Origin: Bifiguratus adelaidae
Lineage: Eukaryota; Mucoromycota; Endogonomycetes; Endogonales
Length of the DNA: 64,000 bases
Assembly (NCBI GenBank): GCA_002261195.1
Contig: MVBO01000049.1
Span: forward strand, 30,843-94,842
Reading direction: 5' to 3'
Shown here in pieces: positions 23,654-36,144 of this stretch (positions are counted from its first letter, which is position 1; each line of letters opens with the position of its first letter). The notes beneath the pieces were generated by a model. It worked only from the letters and a program-made list of their open reading frames with translations, was not told where the DNA came from and did not search any database. The position numbers were made by a program, and so were the translations under genes.

Positions 23654-24766
23654 TCAAGGCGGGTAAAGAGGTGGTAGGGAGGTGTCTCTGTCAGCCTCAT
23701 CGGATGAAAGAGTGTCACCTGCTCGACAATGCGAGAATAGGGGTCGAATGAGTTTAAGCACCTCGGTAGGGACGAAAATGCCGGCGAGACAGAGGTCGCA
23801 CAGGAATAGAATGGTGGCACAGGTATCTTGAGCTTTTGGTTCAATGGGGAGGGATGATGACGAGTGCCTAATGATATTTGAGAACCGATCCGTCAGGTGC
23901 TCTTTGATGGTTTCAAGTTGACTTGCGCTGGACAACTCGAATAGCGTTTGTATATCTTCATTCAGTCGTGCAAGGAAGGCGGCGTGAACGTAAAAGGGTG
24001 AGGTAGGTGATTCAATGGGATCGTCGAGTGGATCATTTCGTGGAGGGCTGGGCGGTAACGGGACGGCCGATCGCGTGGGAGGCGGATGGCTTCCGGCCCA
24101 GTGTAATTTACTTGGGATGTCGGATGTAAAGTAAGTTCTTGAGCCAGCGTCCGATTCTAGCGGTGGCGTGAGTCGGCTAGATGACGTGTAGGATTGTGTA
24201 TGTGAACAGTCCATGCCATGTGTGTTCCATGCGCAATCGAGTGCTCCAATGTCCATAACCATATCCCATACAATCCGCGTAACAGACAATATGTATGCCT
24301 CCAACTCAACTTCCCATCCAGTATCTGATGTGGAATCGTAAATATGGTTGCACGCGTTGAGTGATAGATTGTAAACACCACGATCTAAGGCGAGGACATG
24401 CTGCCTCATTGTCTCCGCTGCTCCAACTTTCCGTCGCTTGTGCTTGTAATCGGATGCACTTGTCGTCAAAGTGGAACCGCTAGCTCTGACAAGTCGCTGC
24501 TGAAGACGCAACAAGTTGGAAATCCCAATATAAAGATGTAAAGGAAACGGAGGCATCGGCGCATACGAATCTGTCGGAAAGCACTTGTACGTGCCGCGAA
24601 TGATGTCGAGAGGCCATGATCGAAGTTGTCTGCTGGCTTGCGAGAGGGCTACAAGGTCATGGAAGGGCAGAAGAGCGCCGATGTGTGATAATATATCAAA
24701 TGGCATAGAGTTCAACGTCGGACGTATGGACGCAGGGTATGATCGAACCGTTTCCGACGGCATCAT
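23654..24766 (-). CDS. F-box protein
   Basis: A 370-aa protein from the ATG at 24766 (an upstream in-frame TTG is not used). An F-box-like segment at about residues 20-55 reads LNSMPFDILSHIGALLPFHDLVALSQASRQL, which would bind Skp1 in an SCF ubiquitin ligase. The rest has no recognised repeats: a helical stretch, a Pro-rich disordered section (about residues 225-250) and a C-terminal helical part. Target substrates are unknown. A short 3' intron near the end cannot be excluded. Confidence 0.72.
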   Translation of the reverse strand: MMPSETVRSYPASIRPTLNSMPFDILSHIGALLPFHDLVALSQASRQLRSWPLDIIRGTYKCFPTDSYAPMPPFPLHLYIGISNLLRLQQRLVRASGSTLTTSASDYKHKRRKVGAAETMRQHVLALDRGVYNLSLNACNHIYDSTSDTGWEVELEAYILSVTRIVWDMVMDIGALDCAWNTHGMDCSHTQSYTSSSRLTPPLESDAGSRTYFTSDIPSKLHWAGSHPPPTRSAVPLPPSPPRNDPLDDPIESPTSPFYVHAAFLARLNEDIQTLFELSSASQLETIKEHLTDRFSNIIRHSSSSLPIEPKAQDTCATILFLCDLCLAGIFVPTEVLKLIRPLFSHCRAGDTLSSDEADRDTSLPPLYPP

Positions 24767-25099
24767 TGTTCGTGGCGGCGTTAGACGTATCAAAAGGTGG
24801 TTCGTGCGAGAGAATCGTCAGCGATGGTTATAAAAGCCCACTTGGTGGAACCATAATGTCAGCGGTAACGAAGAAGAATAAACCACTGACCATGTTGTGA
24901 AAACGACCTCAATCGGGACAATGGGAACGGATCGAGGATCGCGGACAAGGAACTACAATGATTGCCTATTTTGGGATGGTACAATTCCGTAGTGTGGCTT
25001 CAGCTGGGATGCCATCATGTCGGAGGCATGAGACGTTGCGAAAGTTCTATTTGTCCATGGCGTAATCATGATGACTCTTTGAGGGATGGAAGGATATAT
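24767..25099. other. Intergenic
   Basis: A 333-nt stretch between the F-box gene promoter and the 3' end of the PPR gene. No coding or RNA feature is seen. Confidence 0.4.
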
Positions 25100-26854
25100 C
25101 TACATGTCTACGCTTAATTTATTCCGAAGACGATCCAATCGTTGCATTAAGGCATCCTTTGCCGCCTTTTCAGCTCTGGCCCGCTTGAGTGCCTTCTTGA
25201 ACACTTCGCTAGTTATACAAGAAGGTTGGACCCGAGCACGTTCCATTTGACTTAGCACGTCATCTATACCGTGAATGTTGCGCTCGATGCCAAAGCCTTT
25301 GATCAACGATGTGTAGGTGACCACATTCGGGCTTATGCCAGCTTGCACCATGTCCTTGAATATCCTTACGGCTTGCAGCATTCTTCGATGTCGACCGAAG
25401 TTCGCGATAAGGTCAGTGTATAGCCCTAGTGAAAGAGGTTCGGAAGGTGGGGAAGCAAGTGCATCGTAGGCAAACAAGACGTCCTTGAGAAGTAGTCTAG
25501 GGTGTGAAATTGCATATGAATTCGATGGAGGTGATGACCGCCGTGACGCTGGCAGCATTTGAAGACAGGTAGTGATGAAAGCGATGTAGGCCCGCTTCTC
25601 TATGATTCCATGTTGTCGGTGTGATGAACGCATTAAATCGCGCGCTTCTTCTAACCGACCAAGGGAACATAGCTGTTCAAGTCGTTGAGATACAGTCGGC
25701 GTGACGTTCACCTCCAATTTTGCTGCCTTCGTTGCATTAGCTGTGATAGCTGATGTAACGAAATCGTGCTTGGTGCTTTTCTGCTTTCGTGTTTTCGTTC
25801 GGTCGAGGACAGTGTCATTTAAGGTTTCGAGTGAGATCAAGAGCTTCTGTAGTCGTTGCAGTGCAGGGGATTTGTCATTCGCCAGTCGATCAAGCTCGTA
25901 GACAGCGTTCGAGAGCTGGGGATGGATACCGCATAAGCCTTCGTGTTTCACCCGTATGCATAACTCTCGGCAAACGTCAAGCCTCTGCATTTCAATAGCA
26001 CTCCGAAGGCCTGCAATGTAGTGTGCAGGTGTAGCTAAAATATGCGCCTCATCCATGGTCGCGAAAGCTTTCCTTAATCGGTCGACATCAGGTCGTTTTT
26101 CGAGAAGCCGCAAATAGGATAAAACATGCGAGCCTTTCAAAATCCGCTGGCTCCGACCTTCGCCAATGTTAGATGCTCTTTTTAGGAAGTCTATAATGGT
26201 GTCGCCAAGCCTTAGGTCCTCGACTGAGCCAACGGACGCCAATCTTGAGAGAAGATGACAGCAGAAGTTTGCTCCAATCACGTCTTGCTTAGGGTATTCT
26301 TGCGCGGCGTCCCAGATTCGCTGTAGGTCTTTTAAGTACACCGAGGGAGAGTTCAAAAGATCTCGAAGACAAGCTATGCATTCCTTTGGCGGCGCGTTTG
26401 TTGTTCTGAGGCGCGAGATGATTGATGGAATATCGAGGTGCTTAGAAGGGGAAGAGATGGAATCTTGTAGTTGATGTGGGGCAGCTACGTGTCGTTGCAT
26501 TTCTTGAGACCTTGTAAATTCGATTGACGCCCGCCTGTGAGTTTTGTTCGCCCTTTGCTCGGCTGTATCTTCAGTTTGATCTACATCATACACGAGCACT
26601 GCTTGGGCAGTTGACGTCCCTATCCTTGACATTGAAGTCCAGTTCCATGGGTTTGAAGGGGAGTTGCGATCGTTATAATTCTTCTTTTGGTACAGACTAG
26701 AACCATGTCGGCTTACTGCCGTCCGAAACGTTCGCCGATGCTTTGATTGAGCGAGCGAAAAGGAAGGCTGCCGATTCTCCAGCGACGACCAGACGATCCT
26801 CCGCAAAGCAACAAGCACGCTTGCAGGAAAGTGCCTCCGCCTTACACCTTCCAT
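25100..26854 (-). CDS. Pentatricopeptide-repeat protein, probably mitochondrial
   Basis: A 584-aa intronless protein. The N-terminus (MEGVRRRHFPASVLVALRRIVW) is rich in Arg and hydrophobic residues, typical of a mitochondrial presequence. PPR-type helical pairs are clearest near the C-terminus: LGLYTDLIANFGRHRRMLQAVRIFKDMVQAGISPNVVTYTSLIKGF, followed by GIDDVLSQMERARVQPSCIT. Weaker repeats are likely upstream. PPR proteins bind organellar RNA. The exact target is unknown. It shares a 160-nt divergent promoter with the LAMTOR2-like gene. Confidence 0.8.
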   Translation of the reverse strand: MEGVRRRHFPASVLVALRRIVWSSLENRQPSFSLAQSKHRRTFRTAVSRHGSSLYQKKNYNDRNSPSNPWNWTSMSRIGTSTAQAVLVYDVDQTEDTAEQRANKTHRRASIEFTRSQEMQRHVAAPHQLQDSISSPSKHLDIPSIISRLRTTNAPPKECIACLRDLLNSPSVYLKDLQRIWDAAQEYPKQDVIGANFCCHLLSRLASVGSVEDLRLGDTIIDFLKRASNIGEGRSQRILKGSHVLSYLRLLEKRPDVDRLRKAFATMDEAHILATPAHYIAGLRSAIEMQRLDVCRELCIRVKHEGLCGIHPQLSNAVYELDRLANDKSPALQRLQKLLISLETLNDTVLDRTKTRKQKSTKHDFVTSAITANATKAAKLEVNVTPTVSQRLEQLCSLGRLEEARDLMRSSHRQHGIIEKRAYIAFITTCLQMLPASRRSSPPSNSYAISHPRLLLKDVLFAYDALASPPSEPLSLGLYTDLIANFGRHRRMLQAVRIFKDMVQAGISPNVVTYTSLIKGFGIERNIHGIDDVLSQMERARVQPSCITSEVFKKALKRARAEKAAKDALMQRLDRLRNKLSVDM

Positions 26855-27014
26855 TATATGCCAATAGTTGCGCCTAATCCTTCACAACGGAGGACATCAC
26901 AAGTAGATAAAGCTTTGGAAACTGAATAGCGACAACCAAATAACAAACTGGTTCGTCACGTGCTCTCACAATTTAGCGGTTCAGTTTGGCAGAGTTGCGT
27001 TATTCGCCAAGATA

Positions 27015-27605
27015 ATGTTGAAGCCCAAAGTCATTTCACAGGTGTTGGCACAAGTCACTACTGGTACTGTAACGGCTGCCATGTAAGTGCCATACTCACC
27101 CTTATCTAGTGGGTCTAACATGAGAACATGCAGTCTAATGAACTCATCTGGTTCCCTTTTGGCGTTTTCTGCTGCAACGGACGAAGAAGCGACAACATAT
27201 GCTGCTATCGCTGCCAACATATGGACAGGGTATTCTCGTGCCGGGGATACGGTAGCTGAGAAAGCCATAACTACAAACAACGCATACAACAAACATGATT
27301 TGGTTGGAAAGGGGCAATTGAACACTATCATCGTTGACTGTGAGGTGAGTCTCGGCTCAGGCCATGCAAACGGAGAAGCTGTAAGCTGAACGCTTTGTAT
27401 AAGAATGGCACCCTCCTTATTACGCCAATATCCCATATGTTGTTATGTCTTGTCGGAAATCCTGAATCAAATCTAGGAATATTAATAGCTAAGGTGAGAT
27501 TGCGATAATCCTCTTTGCAAACGATCTAATGGTTGTGTGCAGCTGCAAGCGTTACGAAGGCATCTATCAGATCCACTAGAGAAGGTGTCTGAATATTCTT
27601 TTTAG
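27015..27605 (+). CDS. Ragulator subunit LAMTOR2-like (roadblock fold)
   Basis: A 143-aa homologue of LAMTOR2 (p14/ROBLD3), a roadblock/LC7 protein of the Ragulator scaffold that holds Rag GTPases and TORC1 at the lysosome or vacuole. Exons are 27015-27082, 27134-27344, 27404-27493 and 27543-27605. The spliced start MLKPKVISQVLAQVTTGTV parallels the animal MLRPKALTQVLSQANTGGV. SGSLLAFSAATDEEATTYAAIAANIW, LNTIIVDCENGTLLITPISHMLLC and GILIAKLQALRRHL also align with the family. Budding yeast has diverged Ego proteins instead. The gene was found by joining exons, as no single open frame shows it. Confidence 0.9.
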
Positions 27606-27767
27606 GCCAGACGAAAAGCATTTGTAATCGAAGGGCTACTTTAGCATACCCTGAAACCATGTATATTAGATAGCAAGACAGCAAAAATCTGTTTCCATTC
27701 GAGAGAAATGTGTATTTGTTTTACACTCTAGGGTACAATATATAATACTCTATGGATCGTTTTAGGT

Positions 27768-29072
27768 CTACAACGTATTGTCATGGAGAGCACGCATGGT
27801 CAATTCATAAGCGGTAAATGTTGCGGCGGCAGCGGGAACACTATAACTTGTTTGTTAGCAAAATACCTGGATTGTCAACTACTATTACTGACCTTCTGAT
27901 CATGGTAGGCGTATAGCCATTGAACCATGCCTTGTATCCAAATTTGTTCTTCAACTCCTTCAATGTCCTGATAACGTAGAATCCTCTTGGCGGTTCAACT
28001 TGATTCTGTACGACACTCTTGACCACATCAAAGGGATAACACATGGTCCAGTAACCCAGACCACCCGCTGCACCAGCTGTCATGAGTTTCCAAGTCTCTA
28101 ACTTATTGGGATCGCCGCCAACAGGAGTAAGGCCCCGCTTAACTAATTCGAAAGCAGAGTAGAAACCAGCGTAGGCTGGGATCTCTCTCACAATTGTAGC
28201 CCACAAGCCACGCATGAGGCCATTTGAAAAGCCATGAGCCTTGATCAATTGGTTGGCACAATCAAATGGCCCACGATAATAGGGCGTCTTTCCATCTCCA
28301 CTCTTGCCAAATTGCGATTGCATCTTGATCTTGAGCATCTCGACAGGTGAGGCAAGCACGGAGTTGACGATGCCTGCGCCTGCTCCAGCAATAGCAATCT
28401 CCGGAATCGAAAGCACCCGAGTCGGGTCACCCCTTTGCAAAAGTTGACGGAATTCAGAATTCGCGGCGAATAGCAAGGCATTGACGGCTCCGATACCAAT
28501 CAAAGGAGACAACATGCCTGAAACGCATCAAATGAGTATTCGTCGCTGAAGATCTTGCAAATCAAGGATTGTTACCTTTGTACAAGGCCAGAAAACCTTC
28601 GTTCTTGACCGTCTTTACGCAACAATCCCAAGCGCCGTTGAAACGGCCAACGCTATCGGTTTGCAATCGCACTTTGATGGTATCAAGTGGTTGTCCTAAT
28701 CGAGAGCTATATCAATGCATTTATTCCACGGTTTTTCAGTCAACGTCGAGTACCTACCCACAAGGACCTGAGCCATACCACCCACACTAGACGGATGTTA
28801 TCGATAAGTCAAGCGCTCAATTAATGCAGGGCTACGTCAACTTACTTGCCAGCGAGGAAGCTACAGAATACATAAAGAAGGAAATGATCAGTTCATGCGC
28901 GACATCCATGCTAAAGGATCTCTGTCTTTCCATAAGGTCGACCGAGACGGGTTGACGAACCATCACCATACCTTGTGCGAGACAAGTCTAGAGCTCCGGT
29001 ATACCCACACCTGAATACCCTTACTTACTCATGCCATGGTGGCTGGCGTACTTTGTGTTCTTCCTTTGCCAT
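27768..29072 (-). CDS. Mitochondrial carrier (carnitine/ornithine-type SLC25)
   Basis: A 301-aa SLC25 carrier. Exons are 29029-29072, 28846-28860, 28758-28786, 28576-28695, 27893-28517 and 27768-27840. The spliced N-terminus reads [32 protein letters not shown], a typical first repeat of the carnitine/acylcarnitine and basic amino-acid carriers. The second repeat has [11 protein letters not shown] and the third [13 protein letters not shown] followed by [15 protein letters not shown]. The transported substrate cannot be fixed. The second coding exon is only 15 nt, with both flanks phase-correct, and the first intron is 168 nt, unusually long here. Confidence 0.88.
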
Positions 29073-29177
29073 GTCAACCGTCAAGGACAAGCACAAGGCT
29101 CAAGATGAGCGGGAGACAAAAGTGAAGTAATTCACCAAAAATGGCGCAATTTTCTCGCGCTTGAATTGGATCACCGG

Positions 29178-29862
29178 ATGGACTCTACTATGGCGGATGT
29201 GCGTGCATCAGAGGCACGCGGCGAGTTTGATCCTTTTGGTACGTAGTCTGCTTCAGTGAAGTGTACTCACTAAAGTGTAGGTCCGCACGATGGTCCCTTC
29301 TTCAAGAAAATGTCGGAGTTGCGGGAGTTGCAGTTGGAAATTGCTCAGGAGCAGCTACGGCAGGACAAGACGCCACTAGAGGAGGAAAAGTAAGTTCAAT
29401 TTAATACGTAGTATTCAATCAGTCTAAAAAGGGACCAGGCAATCCGCAGCAGACAAGGAACAAGCAATGGATACTACGTATAAGAAACAAAAGGCCACGT
29501 ACGAGACAAAAGAGGCCGAAATGAAGACATTGAGCGATAAAGTAAGTCTGAGTGTGTATATCAAGGACGATGCGTGCTCAGATGTCTTTATCACATAGAT
29601 GGCGCGACTAGGACAACTCATGTAGGTTCTTTCAAATCCATCTTTTCGCATTTAACCAAATGTCATTGTCCTTAGGGCCGAACTAGCCGATTTATCACAT
29701 CCCGGAGCGGGCAAACGTGACAAGAATGGTACATTATCACAAGAGAACCCTTCGCCTCTCAAGAATACAAATGTTCTAACGGAGGTAGATCGCCATGCAC
29801 TGCGAAACCAAGGTCAAACAATCGAAAGAGATACTTCAGAGAAGCGCAAAACCAGAGTTTAG
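29178..29862 (+). CDS. Coiled-coil protein of unknown function
   Basis: A 160-aa protein built from five exons: 29178-29238, 29281-29389, 29439-29541, 29599-29621, 29676-29862. The N-terminal part reads GEFDPFGPHDGPFFKKMSEL and leads into a long charged helix (ELQLEIAQEQLRQDK...EEEKQSAADKEQAM...YKKQKATYETKEAEMKTLSDK), predicted to be a coiled coil. The C-terminus is polar and basic. The DPFGPHDGPFF motif looks conserved, but I cannot name the family. Its stop is 38 nt from that of the convergent thioesterase. Confidence 0.65.
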
Positions 29863-29900
29863 GCTGTAAATATGTACAATAACCTCTAATACTTCTATGT

Positions 29901-30769
29901 CTAAAACTTCAACATGGGCAATCTATACTTGGGGCTGACATACAGACTCGTCGCCTCAGCGAACAGCGTCTTGCCATCCAGTCCCTCTATCCTGGCACTA
30001 CCATAGCCTTTACGACCCTCTACACGATCAAACTTGCCGCGGACGACGACGAATTGATCTGCCCTGACAGGTGCACGGTAATTGATGTTTAAATTGGCGG
30101 TAAAGCCGGTGTGATTGGGCAAATGGGGGATGGTCTACCACAGCGCGGATGAGCTGAGTGTGAACTGACATTGTGCTGTTATAAACTTACCACAACAGCG
30201 AGCATTTCATCCAAGATGGTCGCAAGCATACCTCCATGAACAATGCCATCGTGCCCACACAAACTTCTACCCAAATGCATCACCACAGTACATTCAGTCT
30301 TGTCCTGGTTGTAGAACATGAGCGGCTTGACCGCAATACGTCCTTTGGCTCGCATGACTCCAGCAGTGAGATTATTGACAATGGCCTTCTCTTGCAAGTG
30401 GGCGTAGATTTGCGATTCTACCATGTCAGGATCTGCGCGAAGGGCCTTAGTAATTTCGAGATTATCTTGCTTGAACTTGAGTTCCTCCAAGTACGGGTCC
30501 TCGGCCAATACCGTCACTGCGGATGCATTATTACTAGAAGATGGGGAAAATGGCAAGGAGGACCGAAGGTCTTCATTCAAGAGCGAGTAGGCGACACCTG
30601 CACCAGCAATGGCGGACACGCTGCTTATCAGAACCGTGCTCAGAGATTTGCTTGCTTGAGCCGTTTGTTGGCCTGCCTCGCTATGCGAAAGCCTTAGCGT
30701 GGAAGGGATGCATCTCGACCGTGTCAATGAGCGAGTAATGACTGGGGCACGAGCAGCGATGCGGTTCAT
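29901..30769 (-). CDS. Hotdog-fold acyl-CoA thioesterase, mitochondrial type
   Basis: A 270-aa thioesterase of the PaaI/THEM4-like superfamily (fungal relatives include yeast Fmp10). Exons are 30191-30769 and 29901-30134. The N-terminus (MNRIAARAPVITRSLTRSRC) is a targeting sequence, followed by one membrane-like helix (VLISSVSAIAGAGVAYSLL). The catalytic hotdog motif is GHDGIVHGGMLATILDEMLA, with HGGM and the acidic residue two turns later. Then comes TANLNINYRAPVRADQFVVVRGK. It probably hydrolyses acyl-CoA at the inner mitochondrial membrane; chain-length preference is unknown. Confidence 0.87.
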
Positions 30770-31340
30770 GATTCAGGCAGCGGAAAAAGAGGCTGGACGT
30801 CGTCAAAAATCACTCATCATTAGGTAACTGAATTCTGATTGGTTAAAATGTTAAGCCATTGTGCGAATGGCACACAGTCGAGAATAACATGGCGTTGCAT
30901 TGCATCGACGTTCCTGGTCTCCATGTAAGGTATCAGAAAGAATCTGTGGATTCGAAACTTGAGCAAGAAATTCTTCCTCCACAGGCAACATTTGACGCAA
31001 TGATTACAATATGAGTGTTCACATTTCTGGAAGCGCGCTGGCAAGGACTCAACGATAGAGAGAGATAAAATGGGTATCTTAATAGGACCTTGTGTATATT
31101 TGTTTTACATTGCCATTTCTAAGCGTAAGAAGCAAGTATTTCGTTTGGGGCATGACGATGACATGGTCTGTGCCAAAAATGGATAACTTGTGCCTGAAAA
31201 TTTGAGCGTCAGGCGTGGGGGGAAACGACGTCTTCGACATTTGGGCGCAATTATTACAAAAGCTCTTAAACATGGATATGATCATATGAAGATCTTTTAT
31301 CTTTGATGGACTCTGAGTTTGAATCTTCGGCTGTTCTGCC
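30770..31340. other. Intergenic
   Basis: A 571-nt stretch between divergent genes. Short frames occur on both strands but none has a plausible start, splice pattern or family motif. Confidence 0.4.
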
Positions 31341-31982
31341 ATGACTTCAAGCAAGAATTCGATTCCTTCGGCGAACCTTCCGAGCGAGACGTACGCGTTC
31401 CTGAGCGGTGGCGTCCCGACCACGAGCACTACATTTACCTCAAACACCGTATACTTCACCACTACCTCGACAACGAGCTCTCAGTCATCCTTTGTACCTC
31501 TTATCACCGCTATTTCAACCCCTACACCTGTCACAACCCCGACCTGGACCAGCTCTGTTCCCATTGCAAGTGTCACCCCTCCAATCACTTCGCTTTCCAA
31601 TGTTATTACCCTGATTACATCGTATTCCACCATAACTCCGACGTCCTCAAGCCAAACATTTCAGAATATACCAACAAATTCTGGAGCCGGTCAACAGGAG
31701 AACATCATCATCGGGGCTTCATTAGGCGCTGGTGTTGTCGTCTTCATCGCGATGGCCCTTCTTGCCCGTTACCTTTTGGTCTCAAGGCGACGGCAGACAT
31801 TTATGGATCCATGGGAGAACGAGATCGATGCAGCTCCGGTAGGAGGCGCAGGTGCGTACAACCACTACGGCTTCCCTCGAGAACGAGAACTTTATGAGAC
31901 ACCTCAAATGCGACAAACAGCTCCATGGGGTTATTCCAATAATCCTTTTCGGAATACATTGGATCAGTATCACAGAAACTAA
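31341..31982 (+). CDS. Mucin-like single-pass membrane protein
   Basis: A 213-aa protein. Residues ~15-125 are almost all Ser/Thr with Pro and Val, a likely O-mannosylated extracellular stalk. A transmembrane helix follows (IIIGASLGAGVVVFIAMALLARYLLV, about residues 127-152) with RRR on the cytosolic side and a ~60-residue tail containing YNHYGF and NPFRNTL. The architecture resembles fungal wall-stress sensors, but there is no WSC or Cys-rich head and no clear signal peptide. The helix may itself serve as the anchor. Confidence 0.68.
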   Translation: MTSSKNSIPSANLPSETYAFLSGGVPTTSTTFTSNTVYFTTTSTTSSQSSFVPLITAISTPTPVTTPTWTSSVPIASVTPPITSLSNVITLITSYSTITPTSSSQTFQNIPTNSGAGQQENIIIGASLGAGVVVFIAMALLARYLLVSRRRQTFMDPWENEIDAAPVGGAGAYNHYGFPRERELYETPQMRQTAPWGYSNNPFRNTLDQYHRN

Positions 31983-32215
31983 GCGCTTTTGTATAGATAT
32001 CCTGTTGCGCACTATATTGTATATTTACAGTGTAAAGAAGTGTATTAATGAGCATCTCGCAAGGCATTTAATCTACCTTTGTAGCGCTTCAGTGAAACAC
32101 CCTAATTTGGACAGGCAAAAAGTTCGACACCGTAAAGAAAAGCCACGACAGTGAGAGCAAAGAACCAAATGTCAGAGTAGTGCTCGTTTTTTGGCGGTTA
32201 AACACATACACAAAC

Positions 32216-32882
32216 ATGACTCAAACCAACGCCGAGTCGAGCCTTTCGCAACCGCAAAGCACGAGCGAGACACTGCTGGCAAAATTGCAACAATCGCCGA
32301 CCGCACCACTGTTCGCTGGCGCAGCCATTGCGTTCGGATCTGGTATAGCAGGAGCAATATGGTACTCTAAGCGCAAGTATGCAAAGGAGAAACTACTAGA
32401 GGCCAGCAAGCCACAATACATCCCCTCAACAGCACCCAAATTCCCCCAAATGACACCCGCAGAGTATGCACAATCCCGGATCGATGCCAGATTTTTTGCA
32501 CTTCGCGCTCTAGGTTACGGTACCCTACTGGCATGGGGTAGTGCAGCCGTTATAGCGGTCGGCGTTGGTTATGCTCTCGATGTGCGGAACGTGAGTACGA
32601 TTGATCAAGTAAGCAAGCCATTCGATGCTAACGAACATCTAGATGAAAGAGTTGTCCGAGAAACTTTCAGCTATTATACCGAAGCGAACGTCTTACATTC
32701 GCGATGCTATATTGAGAGAAGAGCGCGCGGTCGAATCTACGTTATTGTCGGAGCCACAAATGTTTTCCGACGATGAAAAGACCGATTTGGGCATCTTTGC
32801 TGAACTCAAGCGTGAATGGGATGCAGAGGTGGAGGCCAGGCGTCGGTATCACGAGTCCATAGATAGAAAGAATACCAATTGA
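32216..32882 (+). CDS. TMEM242-like mitochondrial membrane protein
   Basis: A 204-aa protein from exons 32216-32590 and 32643-32882 with a 52-nt intron. Two membrane helices are seen: FAGAAIAFGSGIAGAIWY and YGTLLAWGSAAVIAVGVGYAL. The block FALRALGYGTLLAWGSAAV...MKELSEKLSAIIPK matches animal TMEM242 (LALRALGWGSLYAWCG...MKDFRSKMQSIFPT), a mitochondrial inner-membrane factor linked to complex I and ATP synthase assembly. The C-terminal ~50 residues are charged and extend beyond the animal protein. Confidence 0.75.
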
Positions 32883-33221
32883 TGTGTCAGATTCAGCAGG
32901 CTTCAGGGCGGCATTTGTACAATAGTGTTGATCTTCATAGACCTAGAAGCGGAAAATTTCGATGAAATTAAAGGGCCGCATTCCACAGGCGCATTGATTA
33001 GCGATTTCGCGCAATGCTCTTGGCTGCACATGAGAGTCTTCATTCTAAGAGAGGAAGCATCAGCGTTACCAAGGAGGCACTCCTCTGTCAGGGCAAGGGA
33101 GTTAGGAGTCGAACCGAAAATTTCCTAATGGCAACACAATTGTCCAACAATGGTCTCGGCGTACTTATACAAATAGCTTGCAACGAACACATCGTTCCTG
33201 CTACCACAAGCTTTGGGCTCT
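32883..33221. other. Intergenic
   Basis: A 339-nt stretch with no supported feature. A short overlapping plus-strand frame from 33014 lacks a signal and is displaced by the secreted-protein frame. Confidence 0.35.
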
Positions 33222-34160
33222 ATGAAGTTTCCGCAAATGTGGTCGACCATAATTTATCTTGTGTGCTTCCACATTATATGCGTTCAATCCCAGAATGACA
33301 CCAACCTTGTTGACGCTTCAGCCAGATCCGACTACAGCGACAGACTGATATCCTTGCAAGAGCAATACAGCTCCATCTTGATTTCATTTATGAGTGCACA
33401 GAGTGTCGGTTCGGCCATTGAAGTGTCTGCAACTGCGATAACAAGTCCCTCAATGATGCCGACACCTACGTTACTGCAATCTTCCTTCGACTGGCGAAGG
33501 TTTGCAACTGCTACGGCTTCCGTGTCAGAAAATCCTTATGATCCACATACGCTCCGATGCTTCTACCCTTCGCCGACGGATGTATCCACTGCTTCATGGA
33601 TCACACCCATTGCAACAGCATTATCATCGTCATCCATGTCAACCGCGTCAACGGTAATGGCAACATCCCAACCCCAGAGCACGATGATACCTCAGCATAC
33701 GGACCCATGGCAGGTACAAGGCACCGTTCAAGCTATCGATGGATGCTCCTTTGCGATCAATTGGACAAACGTGGGGTTCGCCATCAGATCGGAACCGGCA
33801 GTGTAAGTCAAAAGCACACAGTGTTTGAGGATACTAACAACATACAGATACTTTTATGCAACGGATGATTTAACATTTACGGACGCTCGGCAGATCTCGC
33901 CATACACCGTAGTGTTCCCAAACTCTAGTGTAAGCACAAACACCACATGGGACAGTACATCAGCAGCGAACACGACGCAACTGCTGACGAATACATCGTC
34001 AAATGTATATCCCTTTTACGGCACGACGAGTTATCCCGATTTCAATTATTTGATCCTCTACTCCAAAGTTGACAACAAAGTACTGGCAGCAGCCAAGCTG
34101 CGAAACACCGACCTACGGCAACATGGCGCGGGTAATCACGCCTTTACGCCATTTCCTTGA
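33222..34160 (+). CDS. Secreted glycoprotein, unknown function
   Basis: A 297-aa protein from exons 33222-33802 and 33848-34160. The N-terminus MKFPQMWSTIIYLVCFHIICVQS is a signal peptide. A long Ser/Thr-rich linker follows. The C-terminal ~130 residues read WQVQGTVQAIDGCSFAINW, then VYFYATDDLTF and FNYLILYSKVDNKVLAAAKL. This order (GxV...DxCxFxI...VYFYA) is reminiscent of DM13-type beta domains, offered only as a guess. Several N-glycosylation sequons are present. It is probably extracellular or wall-attached. Confidence 0.68.
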
Positions 34161-36070
<1,910 letters not shown>

Positions 36071-36144
36071 ACCAACAGATACGGGCAAGGCAATACCATC
36101 TGTCTTAGAGCCTGTTCATCCTGTTATACAATCCATATAAACGT

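Noticed and set aside
33100-33120. tRNA T-arm-like sequence gagtcgaacc
   Set aside because: No matching acceptor stem, anticodon arm or D-arm nearby.
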